A model generated the notes under the pieces. It did no database searches, was not told where the DNA came from, and saw only the letters and a list, made by a program, of their open reading frames with translations. From assembly GCF_017654485.1 (NCBI RefSeq), contig NZ_CP061094.1, positions 1-64,000 of the forward strand: DNA of 64,000 nucleotides, written 5' to 3'. The stretch is from Roseomonas marmotae. Its GTDB lineage: Bacteria; Pseudomonadota; Alphaproteobacteria; Acetobacterales; Acetobacteraceae. The position numbers were made by a program, and so were the translations under genes. Shown here piece by piece: positions 45,596 to 55,222 of this stretch; the stretch's first letter is position 1, and every line of letters starts with the position of its first letter.

Positions 45596-46912
45596 ATGAC
45601 GTCGAGATCGCCGCTCCGGATCGCCCTGACAGGCGACAGTATTCTCATGCGGCGCCTTGGCACGCTCACCGACCCGCAGCTGCGTCCGCTTTTCGACATC
45701 GTGCGCGATGCTGATGTGGCTTTCACCAATCTCGAATGCCTTCCCAACGGCTATCGTGGCGATCCGGCGCTGGAGAGTGGCGGCTCGCATTTTGCCGCGC
45801 CGCCCTGGGTGATCGACGAACTGGTGGACGCAGGCTTCGATCTTTTCGCTACCGCGACAAACCATTGCCTGGATTACAGCATCTCCGGCCTCCTTGCGGC
45901 CAAGGAGGAGCTGGACCGGCGCGGCGTCCTCTATGCGGGCATCGGCCAGCATCTGGGCGAGGCGCGGATGCCCGTCTATCGTGAGCATCCGCATGGCACC
46001 GTCGCGATGCTCTCCTGCGCTTCCACCTTTGCAAAGGGGCAGGAAGCCTCGCCCCAGACCGCTGAGATGCAGGGCCGCCCCGGCCTCAATCCGCTGCGCT
46101 TCGACACCGTGCATCAGGTCACGCCCGCACAGCTCAGCGCCCTGCGGGGCGTCGCGGAGCAGCTTGGACTGGAGAAGCAGCGGCAGAGCAGGATCCAGCT
46201 CGGCTTCGGCTTCCCCCTCGACGACCCCGATGCCGTCGCACTGGGCGACATGGTCTTCAGCGCCTCCGACCAGGTGGCCCTGCGGACGAAGGCCCGGGCG
46301 AAGGATCTCGATGCCATCGCCCGCTGGATCCGTGAGGCGCGCCTCGTCTCCGATGTGGTGATGGTCAGCGTGCACGCGCATGAGCAGGGGGCCAGCAAGG
46401 AGGACCCGGCGGAATTCCTGGTGGCCTCCGCGCGGCAGATGATCGATGAAGGTGCCGACATGGTCGTCGGTCACGGCCCGCATCTCCTGCGCGGCATGGA
46501 AATCTACCGCGGCAAGCCGATCTTCTACAGCCTCGGCAACTTCATCGGGCAGAACGAACTGGTGGCCCGGCTGCCCATGGATTCCTATGAGCGCTTCCGC
46601 GCGGACCCCGCGCTGACGCCTGCCGCCGTCTACCGCAAGCGTACTGATGACGACCGCAAGGGCTTCCCATCCGACCGCCGCTTCTGGGAAACGGTGATGC
46701 CCGTCTGCATCTATGCGGAAGGGAAGCTGAGCAGTATCGATATCCATCCCGTCACGCTGGGTCTCGGCGAGGCACGGCATCTGCGGGGCCGCCCCCGCCT
46801 GGCCGAGGGTGAGGAAGCCCGGAGCATCCTGCGCCGCTTCGCGGCACTTTCCGCGCCCTTCGGCGTCACCATGGACATCGCCGGCGACAAGGCACGCGTC
46901 ACCGTCGCCTGA
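45596..46912 (+). CDS. CapA-family protein (metallophosphatase-like)
   Basis: A 438-residue CapA/PgsA-like protein with the calcineurin-type fold. IALTGDSILMRRLG gives the first metal motif, ADVAFTNLECLPNG follows, then ATATNHCLDY and, near the C-terminus, VSVHAHEQGA and VVGHGPHLLRGMEIYRGKPI. CapA proteins are linked to poly-gamma-glutamate capsule, but many act elsewhere. No pgsBC-like synthetase is seen here. No signal peptide is visible, so it may be cytosolic. It is 46 bases upstream of a peptide-binding protein gene, probably one transcript. Confidence 0.83.
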   Translation: MTSRSPLRIALTGDSILMRRLGTLTDPQLRPLFDIVRDADVAFTNLECLPNGYRGDPALESGGSHFAAPPWVIDELVDAGFDLFATATNHCLDYSISGLLAAKEELDRRGVLYAGIGQHLGEARMPVYREHPHGTVAMLSCASTFAKGQEASPQTAEMQGRPGLNPLRFDTVHQVTPAQLSALRGVAEQLGLEKQRQSRIQLGFGFPLDDPDAVALGDMVFSASDQVALRTKARAKDLDAIARWIREARLVSDVVMVSVHAHEQGASKEDPAEFLVASARQMIDEGADMVVGHGPHLLRGMEIYRGKPIFYSLGNFIGQNELVARLPMDSYERFRADPALTPAAVYRKRTDDDRKGFPSDRRFWETVMPVCIYAEGKLSSIDIHPVTLGLGEARHLRGRPRLAEGEEARSILRRFAALSAPFGVTMDIAGDKARVTVA

Positions 46913-46958
46913 GACGCCGCGGGCCCGCAGGCCCAAGAGATATAGAGGAGGATAAGTC

Positions 46959-48527
46959 ATGATCCGCATCGCAAGGCCGCTCGCAGCGGCGGCGACCATC
47001 GCGCTGGCGCTCTCGGCGGGACCGGTGTCCGCCCAGAAGCTGACCCTGGCGACCAAGCTTCAACTCACCACCCTTGATCCGCATTTCTTCAACGGCTTTC
47101 CCACCGCTTCCGCGCATGCGCAGGTCTGGGAAGGTCTGGCGCAGATCAACGAGCGCCTGGAGCTGGAGCCGGCGCTCGCGGAATCCTGGAGCCTGATCGA
47201 CAACCATACCTGGGAGTTCAAGCTGCGCCGCGACGTGCGGTTCCACGACGGCACGCCCTTCACGGCCGACGACGTGGTCGCGACCATCGCCCGCGTCCCG
47301 AATGTCCCGAACAGCCCGGCCCTCTTCACCTCCTTCATCCGCTCGGTGAAAGAGGTGGTGAAGGTCGATGACCACACCGTCCGCGTCATCACCAGCACTC
47401 CGGCGCCGACGCAGCCCTTCGATCTCGCGCGGATCTTCATCATCCCGGCGCGGGATGCCTCGGCCACGACCACGGACTTCAACGGCGGGCGGGTCAATGG
47501 CACCGGTCCCTACCGCTTCGTCCGCTGGGAGAACGGGACCTCCATGACCCTCTCCCGCAACGACGCCTGGTGGGAGGGCCGCGAGCCCTGGGAGCAGGTG
47601 GAACTGCGCACCATCGCGAGCGACGCTTCCCGCGTCGCGGCGCTGCTGGCGGGCGAAGTGGACGGCATCGACCTGGTCCCCACCGCGGACAAGAAGCGCA
47701 TCTCCTCCGACAGCCGCTTCCGCTCCGTCAGCGGCACCGCCGGCGTCGTGCAGTACATCGCCCTGGACGCGGCGCGCGAGCAGAGCCCCTTCGTGAGCGC
47801 GGCGCCCGGCCAGCCGGCCCTGCGCGGCAATCCGCTGATGGACAAGCGCGTCCGCCGCGCCCTTTCCCTTTCCATCAACCGCGAGGCGCTGACGGAGCGG
47901 CTGATGGAAGGCTCCGCCACCCCCGCCAGCCAGTTCCTGCCGAGCGAGTTCGAGGGTACCAGCCCCAATCTGCGGCCCGATGCCTTCGATCCTGACCGCG
48001 CCAAGGCCCTGCTGCGCGAGGCCGGCTACCCGAACGGCTTCCGTCTGACCCTGCATTCCACCAATGACCGCTACCCCAAGGATGGCCAGATCGCCCAGGC
48101 CATCGGCCAGATGTGGACCCGTGCCGGCCTGAATGTGACGGTCGAGGGTGTTCCGGGCCAGGTCTTCTTCGCGGCGGCCACACGGCAGGAATACAGCGCC
48201 TTCTCCGCCCAGTATGGCGTCAATCAGGCCAGCGACGGGTTGCGGGCGGTGATCCACACCAATGACGCCCAGGCCGGCCTGGGCGCCGCGAACCGCACCC
48301 GGTTCAGCAACCCGCGGGTGGATGCCCTGGTGGTGGCGGCCCTGACCGAGATGGATACCGAGAAGCGCCGCCAGGCCGAGCACCAGGCCATTGAAGCCGC
48401 GATGGAGGAACAGGCCATCATCCCGCTCTTCCACCCGACCTGGGACTTCGCGGTGCGCAAGGGCCTGAATGTCGTCTCCCGCCCGGAGCGGCGCTTCAAC
48501 GCCCTCATGGTGCGTCCGGCCGAGTGA
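46959..48527 (+). CDS. ABC transporter substrate-binding protein, peptide type (SBP family 5)
   Basis: A 522-residue periplasmic binding protein. A signal peptide (RPLAAAATIALALSAGPVSAQ) precedes the family 5 core: LDPHFFNGFPTASAHAQVWE, ESWSLIDNHTWEFKLRRDVR and FHDGTPFTADDVVATI. The later part has GNPLMDKRVRRALSLSINRE and AKALLREAGYPNGF. It binds oligopeptides or similar ligands for an ABC importer, but no permease or ATPase genes follow, so it is an orphan here. GAGGAGG precedes the ATG. The stem-loop at 48536 follows. Confidence 0.91.
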   Translation: MIRIARPLAAAATIALALSAGPVSAQKLTLATKLQLTTLDPHFFNGFPTASAHAQVWEGLAQINERLELEPALAESWSLIDNHTWEFKLRRDVRFHDGTPFTADDVVATIARVPNVPNSPALFTSFIRSVKEVVKVDDHTVRVITSTPAPTQPFDLARIFIIPARDASATTTDFNGGRVNGTGPYRFVRWENGTSMTLSRNDAWWEGREPWEQVELRTIASDASRVAALLAGEVDGIDLVPTADKKRISSDSRFRSVSGTAGVVQYIALDAAREQSPFVSAAPGQPALRGNPLMDKRVRRALSLSINREALTERLMEGSATPASQFLPSEFEGTSPNLRPDAFDPDRAKALLREAGYPNGFRLTLHSTNDRYPKDGQIAQAIGQMWTRAGLNVTVEGVPGQVFFAAATRQEYSAFSAQYGVNQASDGLRAVIHTNDAQAGLGAANRTRFSNPRVDALVVAALTEMDTEKRRQAEHQAIEAAMEEQAIIPLFHPTWDFAVRKGLNVVSRPERRFNALMVRPAE

Positions 48528-48535
48528 GGCCAGGA

Positions 48536-48566
48536 GGCGGGAGCCTGCTCAGCGGCAGGCCCCGCC
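48536..48566. terminator. Stem-loop between convergent genes
   Basis: GGCGGG and GCCTGC (48536-48548, one bulged base) pair with GCAGGC and CCCGCC (48555-48566) around a six-base loop. It lies between the peptide-binding protein gene and the convergent TPR gene, so it could terminate in either direction. There is no T-run. Confidence 0.55.
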
Positions 48567-48589
48567 TTCCCGTGGCGCCACGCGGGCTT

Positions 48590-50506
48590 TCAACGGTTCC
48601 CGGCTTCCGGCCGCCACTCCTGCCGCGCCAATGCGGCCTGTAGCTTCCGGACCACACTGACCCAGTCGCCCGGCGCGGGCTGGCGGAACTGGCGCAGGCC
48701 GGGATACCAGGGGCTGTCCTCCCGCCCTTCCTGCCAGCGCCAGCAGGAATCATACCGGTTCAACAGCCAGACCGGCTGGCCCAGCCCGCCTGCGAGATGC
48801 AGCACGGCGGTATCGACGCTGATCACCAGATCCAGCGCCATGACCAGGGCGGCGGTATCCTCGAAGCCATCGCCGTCCATGGCGGGCCGCTCCAGCGGCA
48901 GCCGGGAGAGCGCGTCGGCGGCCGCGCCGCGCTGCAGGGATACGAAGCTGGCGCCGGTGAGATCGGCCAGCGGCTCCAGAAGGTGCAGGGGCATGGAGCG
49001 GCGCGCATCCGCCGCCATGCCGGGGCTGCCGGCCCAGGCCAGTCCGATCCTCGCGCCGGGGAGATGCGCCAGCCGCTCCCGCCATGACATGACCCGGGAT
49101 GGCTCCGCGGCCAGATAAGGCACCACCGGGGCCGCCATACCCCTCAGGCGATGCGGCAGGCTGAGCAGGGGAGCGTGCCAGTCCAGGCGGGGCGGAGGCT
49201 CGTCCATGGCCTGGACGCCCGCGATACCGGGCAGCCGCTGCAACAGCCGGACCAGGGGGCGTTGCACCCGCAGCACCACATGGGTTTCCGGCGGAAAGCG
49301 CGTCGCGTAGCGGACGAATTGCAGCGTATCGCCCAATCCCTGTTCGGCCTGCAGCAGAATGCTCTGGCCACCCAGGTTCTCGCCTCGCCAGGGCTGTCCC
49401 GGCAGGCTCTGGGGCTCATGTATCCAGGGCGCCGCATTCCAGCGATGCTCGTAGGCGGCCCATCCTTCCTCGTCGCGGCCGGTTTGCAGCAGGGTAAAAG
49501 CGAGATTCACCTGTGCCTCCGCCAGGCCCGGTGCCAGTCGCAGCGCGTGCCGGAGGCTGGCCTCGGCCGCGGCGAAGGCCTTCCGGTTGCGCAGGGTATC
49601 GCCCAGGGAATTATGCGCGGCTGCCAGGTCCGGTTTCAGCGCCAGCGTCGTCCTGAAGTGCCCTTCGGCTTCCGCGTAATCCCCCTGGATGGCCGCGGTG
49701 ATGCCGAGGCCCAGATGCGCTTCCGGGCTACCTGGGTCGCGCTCCAGGGCCGAGCGGAAGCAAGGGGCTGCCTCCACCGGACGGGCTGCGGCGAGCAGGA
49801 TGTTTCCCAGCTCCACCCAGGCGGCGCTCACCTCCGGCCGCAGCCGCAGGGCTGCACGCAGGTAAGCTTCCGCTTCCTGGTAGCGACCTTGCCGCCGCAG
49901 GCTCTCGCCAAGCCCGGCCAGGGCCGCGGCATCATGCGGGTTGGCGCGCAGCAGCAGCCGGTACTGTACTTCCGCCGTCGCAGGCTGGCTTTGTTGCAGC
50001 AGCAGTTGCGCCAGGTTGATACGTGCCGGCTGAAAATCCGGACGTTGCTCCAGCGCCGCGCGGAAAGCTCGCTCGGCCCCTGCAGGATCGCTCCGGTCCC
50101 GCCGCACGGCGCCCAGATTGTTGAGGGCTTCCGGATACTGGGGCCGCAGGCGCAGGGCCTCGTGCAGGCAGGCTTCCGCCTCCGTCAGGCGTCCCAGATC
50201 CCGCAGCAGGTTGCCCAGGTTGCCATATGCATCGGCAGAATCAGGGCGGGCGTGAAGGGCGCGGCGCAGAAAGATTTCGGCCTCCGATAGCCGTCCCAGG
50301 GCGCCCAGGATCGCCCCCAGTGTGGCATTGGCTTCTGGCAGGTCCGGATACTGCGCGACGACGGCCCGGAACAGCGGCTCGGCCTCACGCAGCCGCCCTT
50401 GTCGCAGCAAATGCGCTCCCCTGTTGAAATGGCGCAGGGCCCGATCGGAAAGAGGCTGCACGATGTGGTTCCGGCTCCTGGATGAAGGCTGGCTACACCC
50501 GGGCAT
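48590..50506 (-). CDS. TPR-repeat protein with glycosyltransferase-like C-terminal domain
   Basis: A 638-residue protein. Residues 20-370 are about ten tetratricopeptide repeats (ALRLRPQYPEALNNLGAVRR; AYGNLGNLLRDLGRLTEAEA). The rest is a glycosyltransferase domain of family 9/41 type, with WRGENLGGQSILLQAEQGLG, RIGLAWAGSPGMAADARRSM and LVISVDTAVLHLAGGLGQPV. Such proteins glycosylate proteins or surface material, or act as scaffolds. The ATG at 50506 directly precedes the repeats. The frame stays open far upstream, antisense to the protease gene, but that part has no family sequence. Acceptor unknown. Confidence 0.83.
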   Translation of the reverse strand: MPGCSQPSSRSRNHIVQPLSDRALRHFNRGAHLLRQGRLREAEPLFRAVVAQYPDLPEANATLGAILGALGRLSEAEIFLRRALHARPDSADAYGNLGNLLRDLGRLTEAEACLHEALRLRPQYPEALNNLGAVRRDRSDPAGAERAFRAALEQRPDFQPARINLAQLLLQQSQPATAEVQYRLLLRANPHDAAALAGLGESLRRQGRYQEAEAYLRAALRLRPEVSAAWVELGNILLAAARPVEAAPCFRSALERDPGSPEAHLGLGITAAIQGDYAEAEGHFRTTLALKPDLAAAHNSLGDTLRNRKAFAAAEASLRHALRLAPGLAEAQVNLAFTLLQTGRDEEGWAAYEHRWNAAPWIHEPQSLPGQPWRGENLGGQSILLQAEQGLGDTLQFVRYATRFPPETHVVLRVQRPLVRLLQRLPGIAGVQAMDEPPPRLDWHAPLLSLPHRLRGMAAPVVPYLAAEPSRVMSWRERLAHLPGARIGLAWAGSPGMAADARRSMPLHLLEPLADLTGASFVSLQRGAAADALSRLPLERPAMDGDGFEDTAALVMALDLVISVDTAVLHLAGGLGQPVWLLNRYDSCWRWQEGREDSPWYPGLRQFRQPAPGDWVSVVRKLQAALARQEWRPEAGNR

Positions 50507-50692
50507 CAATGGATGCGGCAGCCGTTTCCTTCTTACTGATTTGTAAATTCCCTGTGAGACATCGTGGCCGGAGCAAAAACCATGTTCCTGCAGCTGGACC
50601 TGGAGATTTTTTATTGGGCAGAATGAAGACAGCGGTGAGTTTCGGCTCGCCGATAGAGCTTGCCTACTCCAATCATGCATACCGGAGGAAAC

Positions 50693-52864
50693 ATGGCGCT
50701 CACCGCAATCTCTCCCGAAAGCGGGAACCAATTCGTCGATGCGTTTATCAATAACGGTCGGCACTACGTCAACGCCCCGAATGACGACGGGACACCAAAC
50801 ACCTCTCCTTTTGTCATCGACTACTACTTCGACAAGCTGCCGGGGCCGACCAATCCAACAACCGGGGCCGGCACGCCGTACGACTGGCGGCCCTTCGAAA
50901 TGCAGGCCTGGCAGAAGGCGGTGCAGGGTTGGGCCAATGTGGCCAATGTGACCTTCAATCAGGTCTTCACCGCCGAGGAAGCCCTGTTCCGCGAGCGACT
51001 GCAGGATCAGGCCACAGCCGGCGGCACCGTCTCCGCCTCCCACAACCTGCCCAGCGCCAACCCGAACGCGCAGTCCTTCGGCACCTATAATTTCGAGGCC
51101 GTGAATGTGCGGCAATGGACCCCGGACCAGATGGAGCCGGGCGGCAATTTCCACCGCACCTTTATTCACGAAGTGGGCCATGGCCTGGGCCTGAAGCACC
51201 CGCATGACGGCGGCAGCGGCGAATTCGCAGGCAATTATTTCCCTGGCATCGATTCCACCATGACCTCGGCGGAGCGGCAGCGCAGCCTGGGCGTGCTCGA
51301 GCTGAACCACATGCTCGGTTCGGTCATGTCCTATATCCATGGCTACGAGTTCGACGAGCAGGGGCATGTGCAGCTGGTGCCGACGCGCCAGCGCCCGGTG
51401 GCCGATGACTTCTTCCTCGACCATGGTTTCGCGGCCACACCAATGGCCTACGACATCGCCGCCGTTCAGTATCTCTACGGCGCCAACATGAACTATCGCA
51501 CGGGGGATAACGTCTACATCCTGCCGGATTCGAACGACCCGCATCCCTTCGTGCGCGGCGAGCCGAATGAAGCTGGCGTGCCGGAATCGATCATCTACCA
51601 GCCCGACGTGGCCTACTGGGAATGTATCTGGGACGCGGGCGGCATCGACGAGATCCGCTATGACGTGATGGATGCCAATGGCAATGCCGTCGCAGGCACC
51701 CGCAATGTCATCATCGACCTCACTCCCGCTACGCTCGACATGAGCGAGACGGGCTATGGCGTGCTGAGCTACGCCGCCTTCATCGGCGGTGGATATACCA
51801 TAGCCAATGGCGTGGTGATCGAGAATGCCACAGGCGGCGACGGAAACGACACGCTGAAGGGTAACTTCGCTGACAACGTTATCCTCGGCCGGGGCGGCGA
51901 TGACACGATCACCGCGACCGGAGGCCTGGACACGGTGGATGGCGGCGCGGGCTTCGACCGGCTCGTCTTCTCCGGCTTCGGCCGGGGCGATGTGACGATC
52001 TCGCTGGGGCTTTCCGAAGGCCGTTCCAGTATCGGCTGGAGCGCGGCGGACGTGACCACCTTCACCGGGATCGAGCGTGCCGAACTGGTGGATGCGCGTG
52101 TTGAATACACCGCCTCCAGCGATGCCGCGCTGGTGGACCGCCTGTACACGGCTCTGCTGGGCCGCGAGGGCGATGGCCTCGGCGCCGCGCGCTGGACGGC
52201 GATGGTGGAGCAAGGGATGTCCAGGGCCGTGCTGGCAGAGGCATTCCTGAATTCGGCAGAAGGCTCGGCGGTTCTGGGGGGCCTGGACGATGCCAGCTTC
52301 GTGCGGAAGATCTATTCCTCCGCCCTGGGCCGCGAGGCAGGCGATGAGGAAGTCGCCGGCCGCGTGCAGTCGCTCGCCGCGGGTACTACGCGGGGTGAGC
52401 TGGTGGCCGATGTGGCGGGCTCGGCCGAAGCGCACTCGGCCGATATCGGCGGCGCCATGGCTGGCCTGATGGTCGCGAACTACAATGTCCTGTTGGCTGA
52501 GCATGGCTATCGGGCGGCCCTGGGCCGTTCCGGGGAAGCCGCCGGGCTGCAGTTCCATGCGCAGAACCTCGGCAATGGCCTCTTCACAGAGCGGTCCTAT
52601 GCCGATGCCTTCGTGAATTCTGATGAGTTCACGCAGCTCTACGGCAGCCAGAGCAACAGCGACTTCATCCTGAGCCTCTATGGCAATGCCTTCGGCCGCG
52701 ATGCCGATGCCGACGGCGCGGTCTTCTGGAACAGCTTCCTGGAGAGCGGCGGCAGTCGTGGCCAGGTGGTGCAGGGCTTCCTGGACGCGCAGGAGTCGCA
52801 GGATCTTCTTGGCCAGCTCGCCGATAATGGCCTGTCGCTGCGCCAGGATCTTGTCCTGGCCTGA
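50693..52864 (+). CDS. Serralysin-like M10 metalloprotease with RTX and DUF4214 repeats
   Basis: A 723-residue secreted protein. The M10 zinc site HEVGHGLGLKH begins at H159, and the Met-turn is GSVMSYIHGYE. RTX-type calcium repeats (GGDGNDTLKGNF, GRGGDDTI, GGAGFDRL) are near residues 380-430. The C-terminal 250 residues hold DUF4214 repeats (DRLYTALLGREGDG, KIYSSALGREAGDE, SLYGNAFGRDADAD). The RTX region and absence of an N-terminal signal predict type I secretion, but no secretion genes are nearby. The start MALTAISPESG follows GGAGG. Divergent from the TPR gene. Confidence 0.9.
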   Translation: MALTAISPESGNQFVDAFINNGRHYVNAPNDDGTPNTSPFVIDYYFDKLPGPTNPTTGAGTPYDWRPFEMQAWQKAVQGWANVANVTFNQVFTAEEALFRERLQDQATAGGTVSASHNLPSANPNAQSFGTYNFEAVNVRQWTPDQMEPGGNFHRTFIHEVGHGLGLKHPHDGGSGEFAGNYFPGIDSTMTSAERQRSLGVLELNHMLGSVMSYIHGYEFDEQGHVQLVPTRQRPVADDFFLDHGFAATPMAYDIAAVQYLYGANMNYRTGDNVYILPDSNDPHPFVRGEPNEAGVPESIIYQPDVAYWECIWDAGGIDEIRYDVMDANGNAVAGTRNVIIDLTPATLDMSETGYGVLSYAAFIGGGYTIANGVVIENATGGDGNDTLKGNFADNVILGRGGDDTITATGGLDTVDGGAGFDRLVFSGFGRGDVTISLGLSEGRSSIGWSAADVTTFTGIERAELVDARVEYTASSDAALVDRLYTALLGREGDGLGAARWTAMVEQGMSRAVLAEAFLNSAEGSAVLGGLDDASFVRKIYSSALGREAGDEEVAGRVQSLAAGTTRGELVADVAGSAEAHSADIGGAMAGLMVANYNVLLAEHGYRAALGRSGEAAGLQFHAQNLGNGLFTERSYADAFVNSDEFTQLYGSQSNSDFILSLYGNAFGRDADADGAVFWNSFLESGGSRGQVVQGFLDAQESQDLLGQLADNGLSLRQDLVLA

Positions 52865-52870
52865 AGGTTC

Positions 52871-52898
52871 AGGCCCGGCGCAGCAATGCGCCGGGCCT
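52871..52898 (+). terminator. Intrinsic-terminator-like hairpin after the metalloprotease
   Basis: AGGCCCGGCGC (52871-52881) pairs perfectly with GCGCCGGGCCT (52888-52898) around a six-base loop, six bases after the protease stop. It is followed by a short pyrimidine stretch (tcct). Confidence 0.75.
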
Positions 52899-52940
52899 TC
52901 CTGCCGGGCAGGCATGGCCTGAAGCCAGGCGGCCTGGATT

Positions 52941-53390
52941 CCGCTGACTCCTGGTCAGGGCGCCGGACCGGCCGCGGTCAGCGTGGCCTATAGCTGGTGG
53001 TGTAAGCTGGCGCCGTGGCTGGATCGCACCGGGTCACGGTAGGTGCCTAGCGCTGCAATCTGCCTGCCGCGGCGGCGCTCAATGGTGTCGTCGATGCCCA
53101 GGACGACTGGCCCGCCGGGTGCGAAAGCCGCAATCAGATGTGTCAGCAGAACACGCGATGCAGCCCGGGGGGCTCCAGGCCACCTGGTTGAGCACCCGAT
53201 GATAGTTTACGAAGCGCCGCTCCCGCACGAGCCCGCTGCAACAGGCTGGTCACCGTATGTTTGCCGGGCGCCAGGATGGCCCCAATCAGCAGCACCTCAG
53301 TATGCCGCCAACTGCGCTGGCAAAACAGCGGCGCAAAGCTCAGGATCACCGCGGCGAAGCAGGATGGAAGGTGAGGCATGGCGGCGTCTC
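52941..53390 (-). pseudogene. Remnants of IS5-type end and a DDE transposase
   Basis: 52941-52987 repeats, with two mismatches, the IS end found after repB (2264-2310). From there to about 53380 the minus strand carries pieces of an unrelated DDE transposase: FAPLFCQRSWRHTEVLLIGA, ILAPGKHTVTSLLQRA and, in other frames, PVVLGIDDTIERRRGRQIAA and YRDPVRSSHG. Several frameshifts and no complete frame, so inactive. 53390-53589 shows nothing I recognise. Confidence 0.65.
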
Positions 53391-53589
53391 CTGGCGGGGA
53401 TACGCCAGCCTGGCCAGTCACCCGCCTCGCCGCCTTCGCCCGCCTCAGATGGCCAAAGTCGAGCTTAAGGCAACCAATGGCGGTATGTGAGTATCCAACA
53501 AGGGCACGCGGCGGATGGTCCTGACAGCGGAACACCAGGGCGCCCTTGCGGGAACCCTGGCGCCTTACGCGGTGTGTGGCGTGCCCGGG

Positions 53590-53895
53590 TCAGCGAGACG
53601 CCATCGCCGAGGCCGTGGCGGGAAGGTAGGCCACGCCGCCTTCCGAGCCGCCGGTGAAGACGGGGATGCCGGCGGCGTGGGGAGCAAAGCGGGCCTCGAC
53701 ATGGACGATCTGCTGGCTTTCGCCCTGGCCCATGACGTGGACGGCGCCGCCGCCGACGATGTTGCCGGTGTAGCTCTCCTCATACTGGACCGAGAAGTTC
53801 TCGCCCTGGCCGAGCACGGTCAGCGGGGTGGCGAAGGCGCTGGCGGCGGAGAAGCTGACCAGGAGGGCGGCGGCGGCGGTGGTGAAGCGGGACAT
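53590..53895 (-). CDS. Small secreted protein of unknown function
   Basis: A 101-residue protein with a clear signal peptide (TTAAAALLVSFSAASAFA) and a short mature part that repeats a motif: VLGQGENFSVQYE and VMGQGESQQIVHVE. The rest is glycine-rich. I do not recognise a family. AAAGGA precedes the ATG at good spacing. Two direct copies of TCGTGCGCGA lie 74-126 bases upstream of the start and may control it. The neighbours, transposase remnants and DUF488, give no functional clue. Confidence 0.6.
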   Translation of the reverse strand: MSRFTTAAAALLVSFSAASAFATPLTVLGQGENFSVQYEESYTGNIVGGGAVHVMGQGESQQIVHVEARFAPHAAGIPVFTGGSEGGVAYLPATASAMASR

Positions 53896-54408
53896 GGACG
53901 TGATCCTTTGGTGTATGGTTCGGGTGGCGCCCTGCGGCGCGGTGGGGTTTATCTACCGCCGTATTTAATCGTGCGCGACATAAATCGCTGCATACCAGCC
54001 ATGCAGATGTGTCGTGCGCGATATTAAGCGGTCCTGGGCGGCCATTGGCGGCGAGGGTGGCGATCAGGCCCGCCAGAAGCAGAGATGCGGCAACCTCGCT
54101 GGGACAGAGCGGCCTGCCAGTTCCGCGCCTACCGCCATGCCGATGAGGCTCGCATCCCGGGTGGCCAACTCGTACCATTCGCCCCGGTGAATGGCCGGTT
54201 CAGGCCCCCTTGGGGATAGCCTGTCCGGGCCTTCGAGCCATCCTGCTGCCGATGACAGGAGTGCCCGCATGACCGACACAGGCCGGACCGCTGCCACCGG
54301 TGGGCGGTTGTCACTTGGCGCTGGTCCCATGGGAACTGGCCCCGGCATCGCAGCCATGACGCACCAGATGGACCTGCCAAACGGCCACCACCTCGCAACG
54401 TTATCCTC
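53896..54408. other. Intergenic region with 10-bp direct repeats
   Basis: TCGTGCGCGA occurs at 53969-53978 and again at 54012-54021, 43 bases apart, flanked by relatively A/T-rich sequence (gtatttaa, atattaa). This is probably the control region of the small secreted protein gene on the minus strand. No gene was recognised in 54030-54408; frames there are shadows or lack start and family sequence. Confidence 0.4.
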
Positions 54409-54975
54409 GTGACGAAAGCAGGGCAGGGGATGCGAGGCGATCCTCCCTTCTACACCGTGGGCCATTCGACCCGGTCGGTGGAGGAGCTTGCCGACCTCCT
54501 CCGGCAGGCCGGAGCCGACCTTGTCGTCGATGTGAGGACCATCCCGCGTTCGCGCACCAATCCGCAGTTCAATGCCGACACGCTTCCGGACGCGCTGGCC
54601 ACCTGGCAAATCGGCTACCGGCACCTCCGGAAGCTGGGCGGCCTGCGCGGGCATCGGAAGGACCAGCCGCCGTCGCGCAACACCTTCTGGGAGAACCGGA
54701 GTTTCCGGAACTATGCCGACTACACGGCCACTCCGGACTTCCGGGAGGGCATGGCCGCGCTCCACGAACTCGGCCGCGACCATGTCTGCGCCATGATGTG
54801 CGCCGAGGCTGTCTGGTGGCGCTGCCATCGGCGTATCATCGCCGACTATCTCCTCGCGGGTGGCGACGAGGTGTTCCACATCCTGGGGGCAGGCAAGGTC
54901 GAGAGGGCAACCCTGAACACCGCGGCGGTGCGAGGGCCTGATGGAACGCTGGTCTATCCTGGACATGGCCCTTGA
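54409..54975 (+). CDS. DUF488 domain-containing protein
   Basis: A 188-residue DUF488 protein. FYTVGHSTRSVEELADLL near residue 14, VVDVRTIPRSRTNPQFN and LGGLRGHRKDQPPSRNTFWE, plus CAEAVWWRCHRRIIADYLL near residue 130, are the family blocks, including the two conserved cysteines of C-(x)n-CHR. The function is unknown. The GTG at 54409 gives the listed form; an ATG seven codons later (54430) is equally likely. It stands alone. Confidence 0.87.
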   Translation: MTKAGQGMRGDPPFYTVGHSTRSVEELADLLRQAGADLVVDVRTIPRSRTNPQFNADTLPDALATWQIGYRHLRKLGGLRGHRKDQPPSRNTFWENRSFRNYADYTATPDFREGMAALHELGRDHVCAMMCAEAVWWRCHRRIIADYLLAGGDEVFHILGAGKVERATLNTAAVRGPDGTLVYPGHGP

Positions 54976-55222
54976 GGAATCCACGGGATTCTCATCGCCA
55001 CCAGCCATCGGCGTCCTCTTTGACAAGATGGGCGACCAGCGGACAATCTTGAGCAGATGCTCCTTCGACCGGCCGCTCAGCGTCCAGAGCGGCTGCCCCC
55101 GATGTCTGGCGACAGCCTGGAAGCAAACATCAATCAGTGATGATGCAGGCTGGCATCGCCTGGCATAGGACTGACACCGTCAGCCGCCATTGCGGTGCTT
55201 CACAGATGCCGGACCGTACGCC

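Noticed and set aside
45596..46912. Capsule (poly-gamma-glutamate) biosynthesis locus based on the CapA-type gene
   Set aside because: No synthetase or other cap/pgs genes are adjacent. CapA-fold proteins have varied roles.
50507..52915. Minus-strand reading frame open for about 800 codons upstream of the TPR start, antisense to the metalloprotease
   Set aside because: High GC content keeps antisense frames open. No family sequence is seen before the start at 50506, while the plus strand encodes a clear M10 protease.
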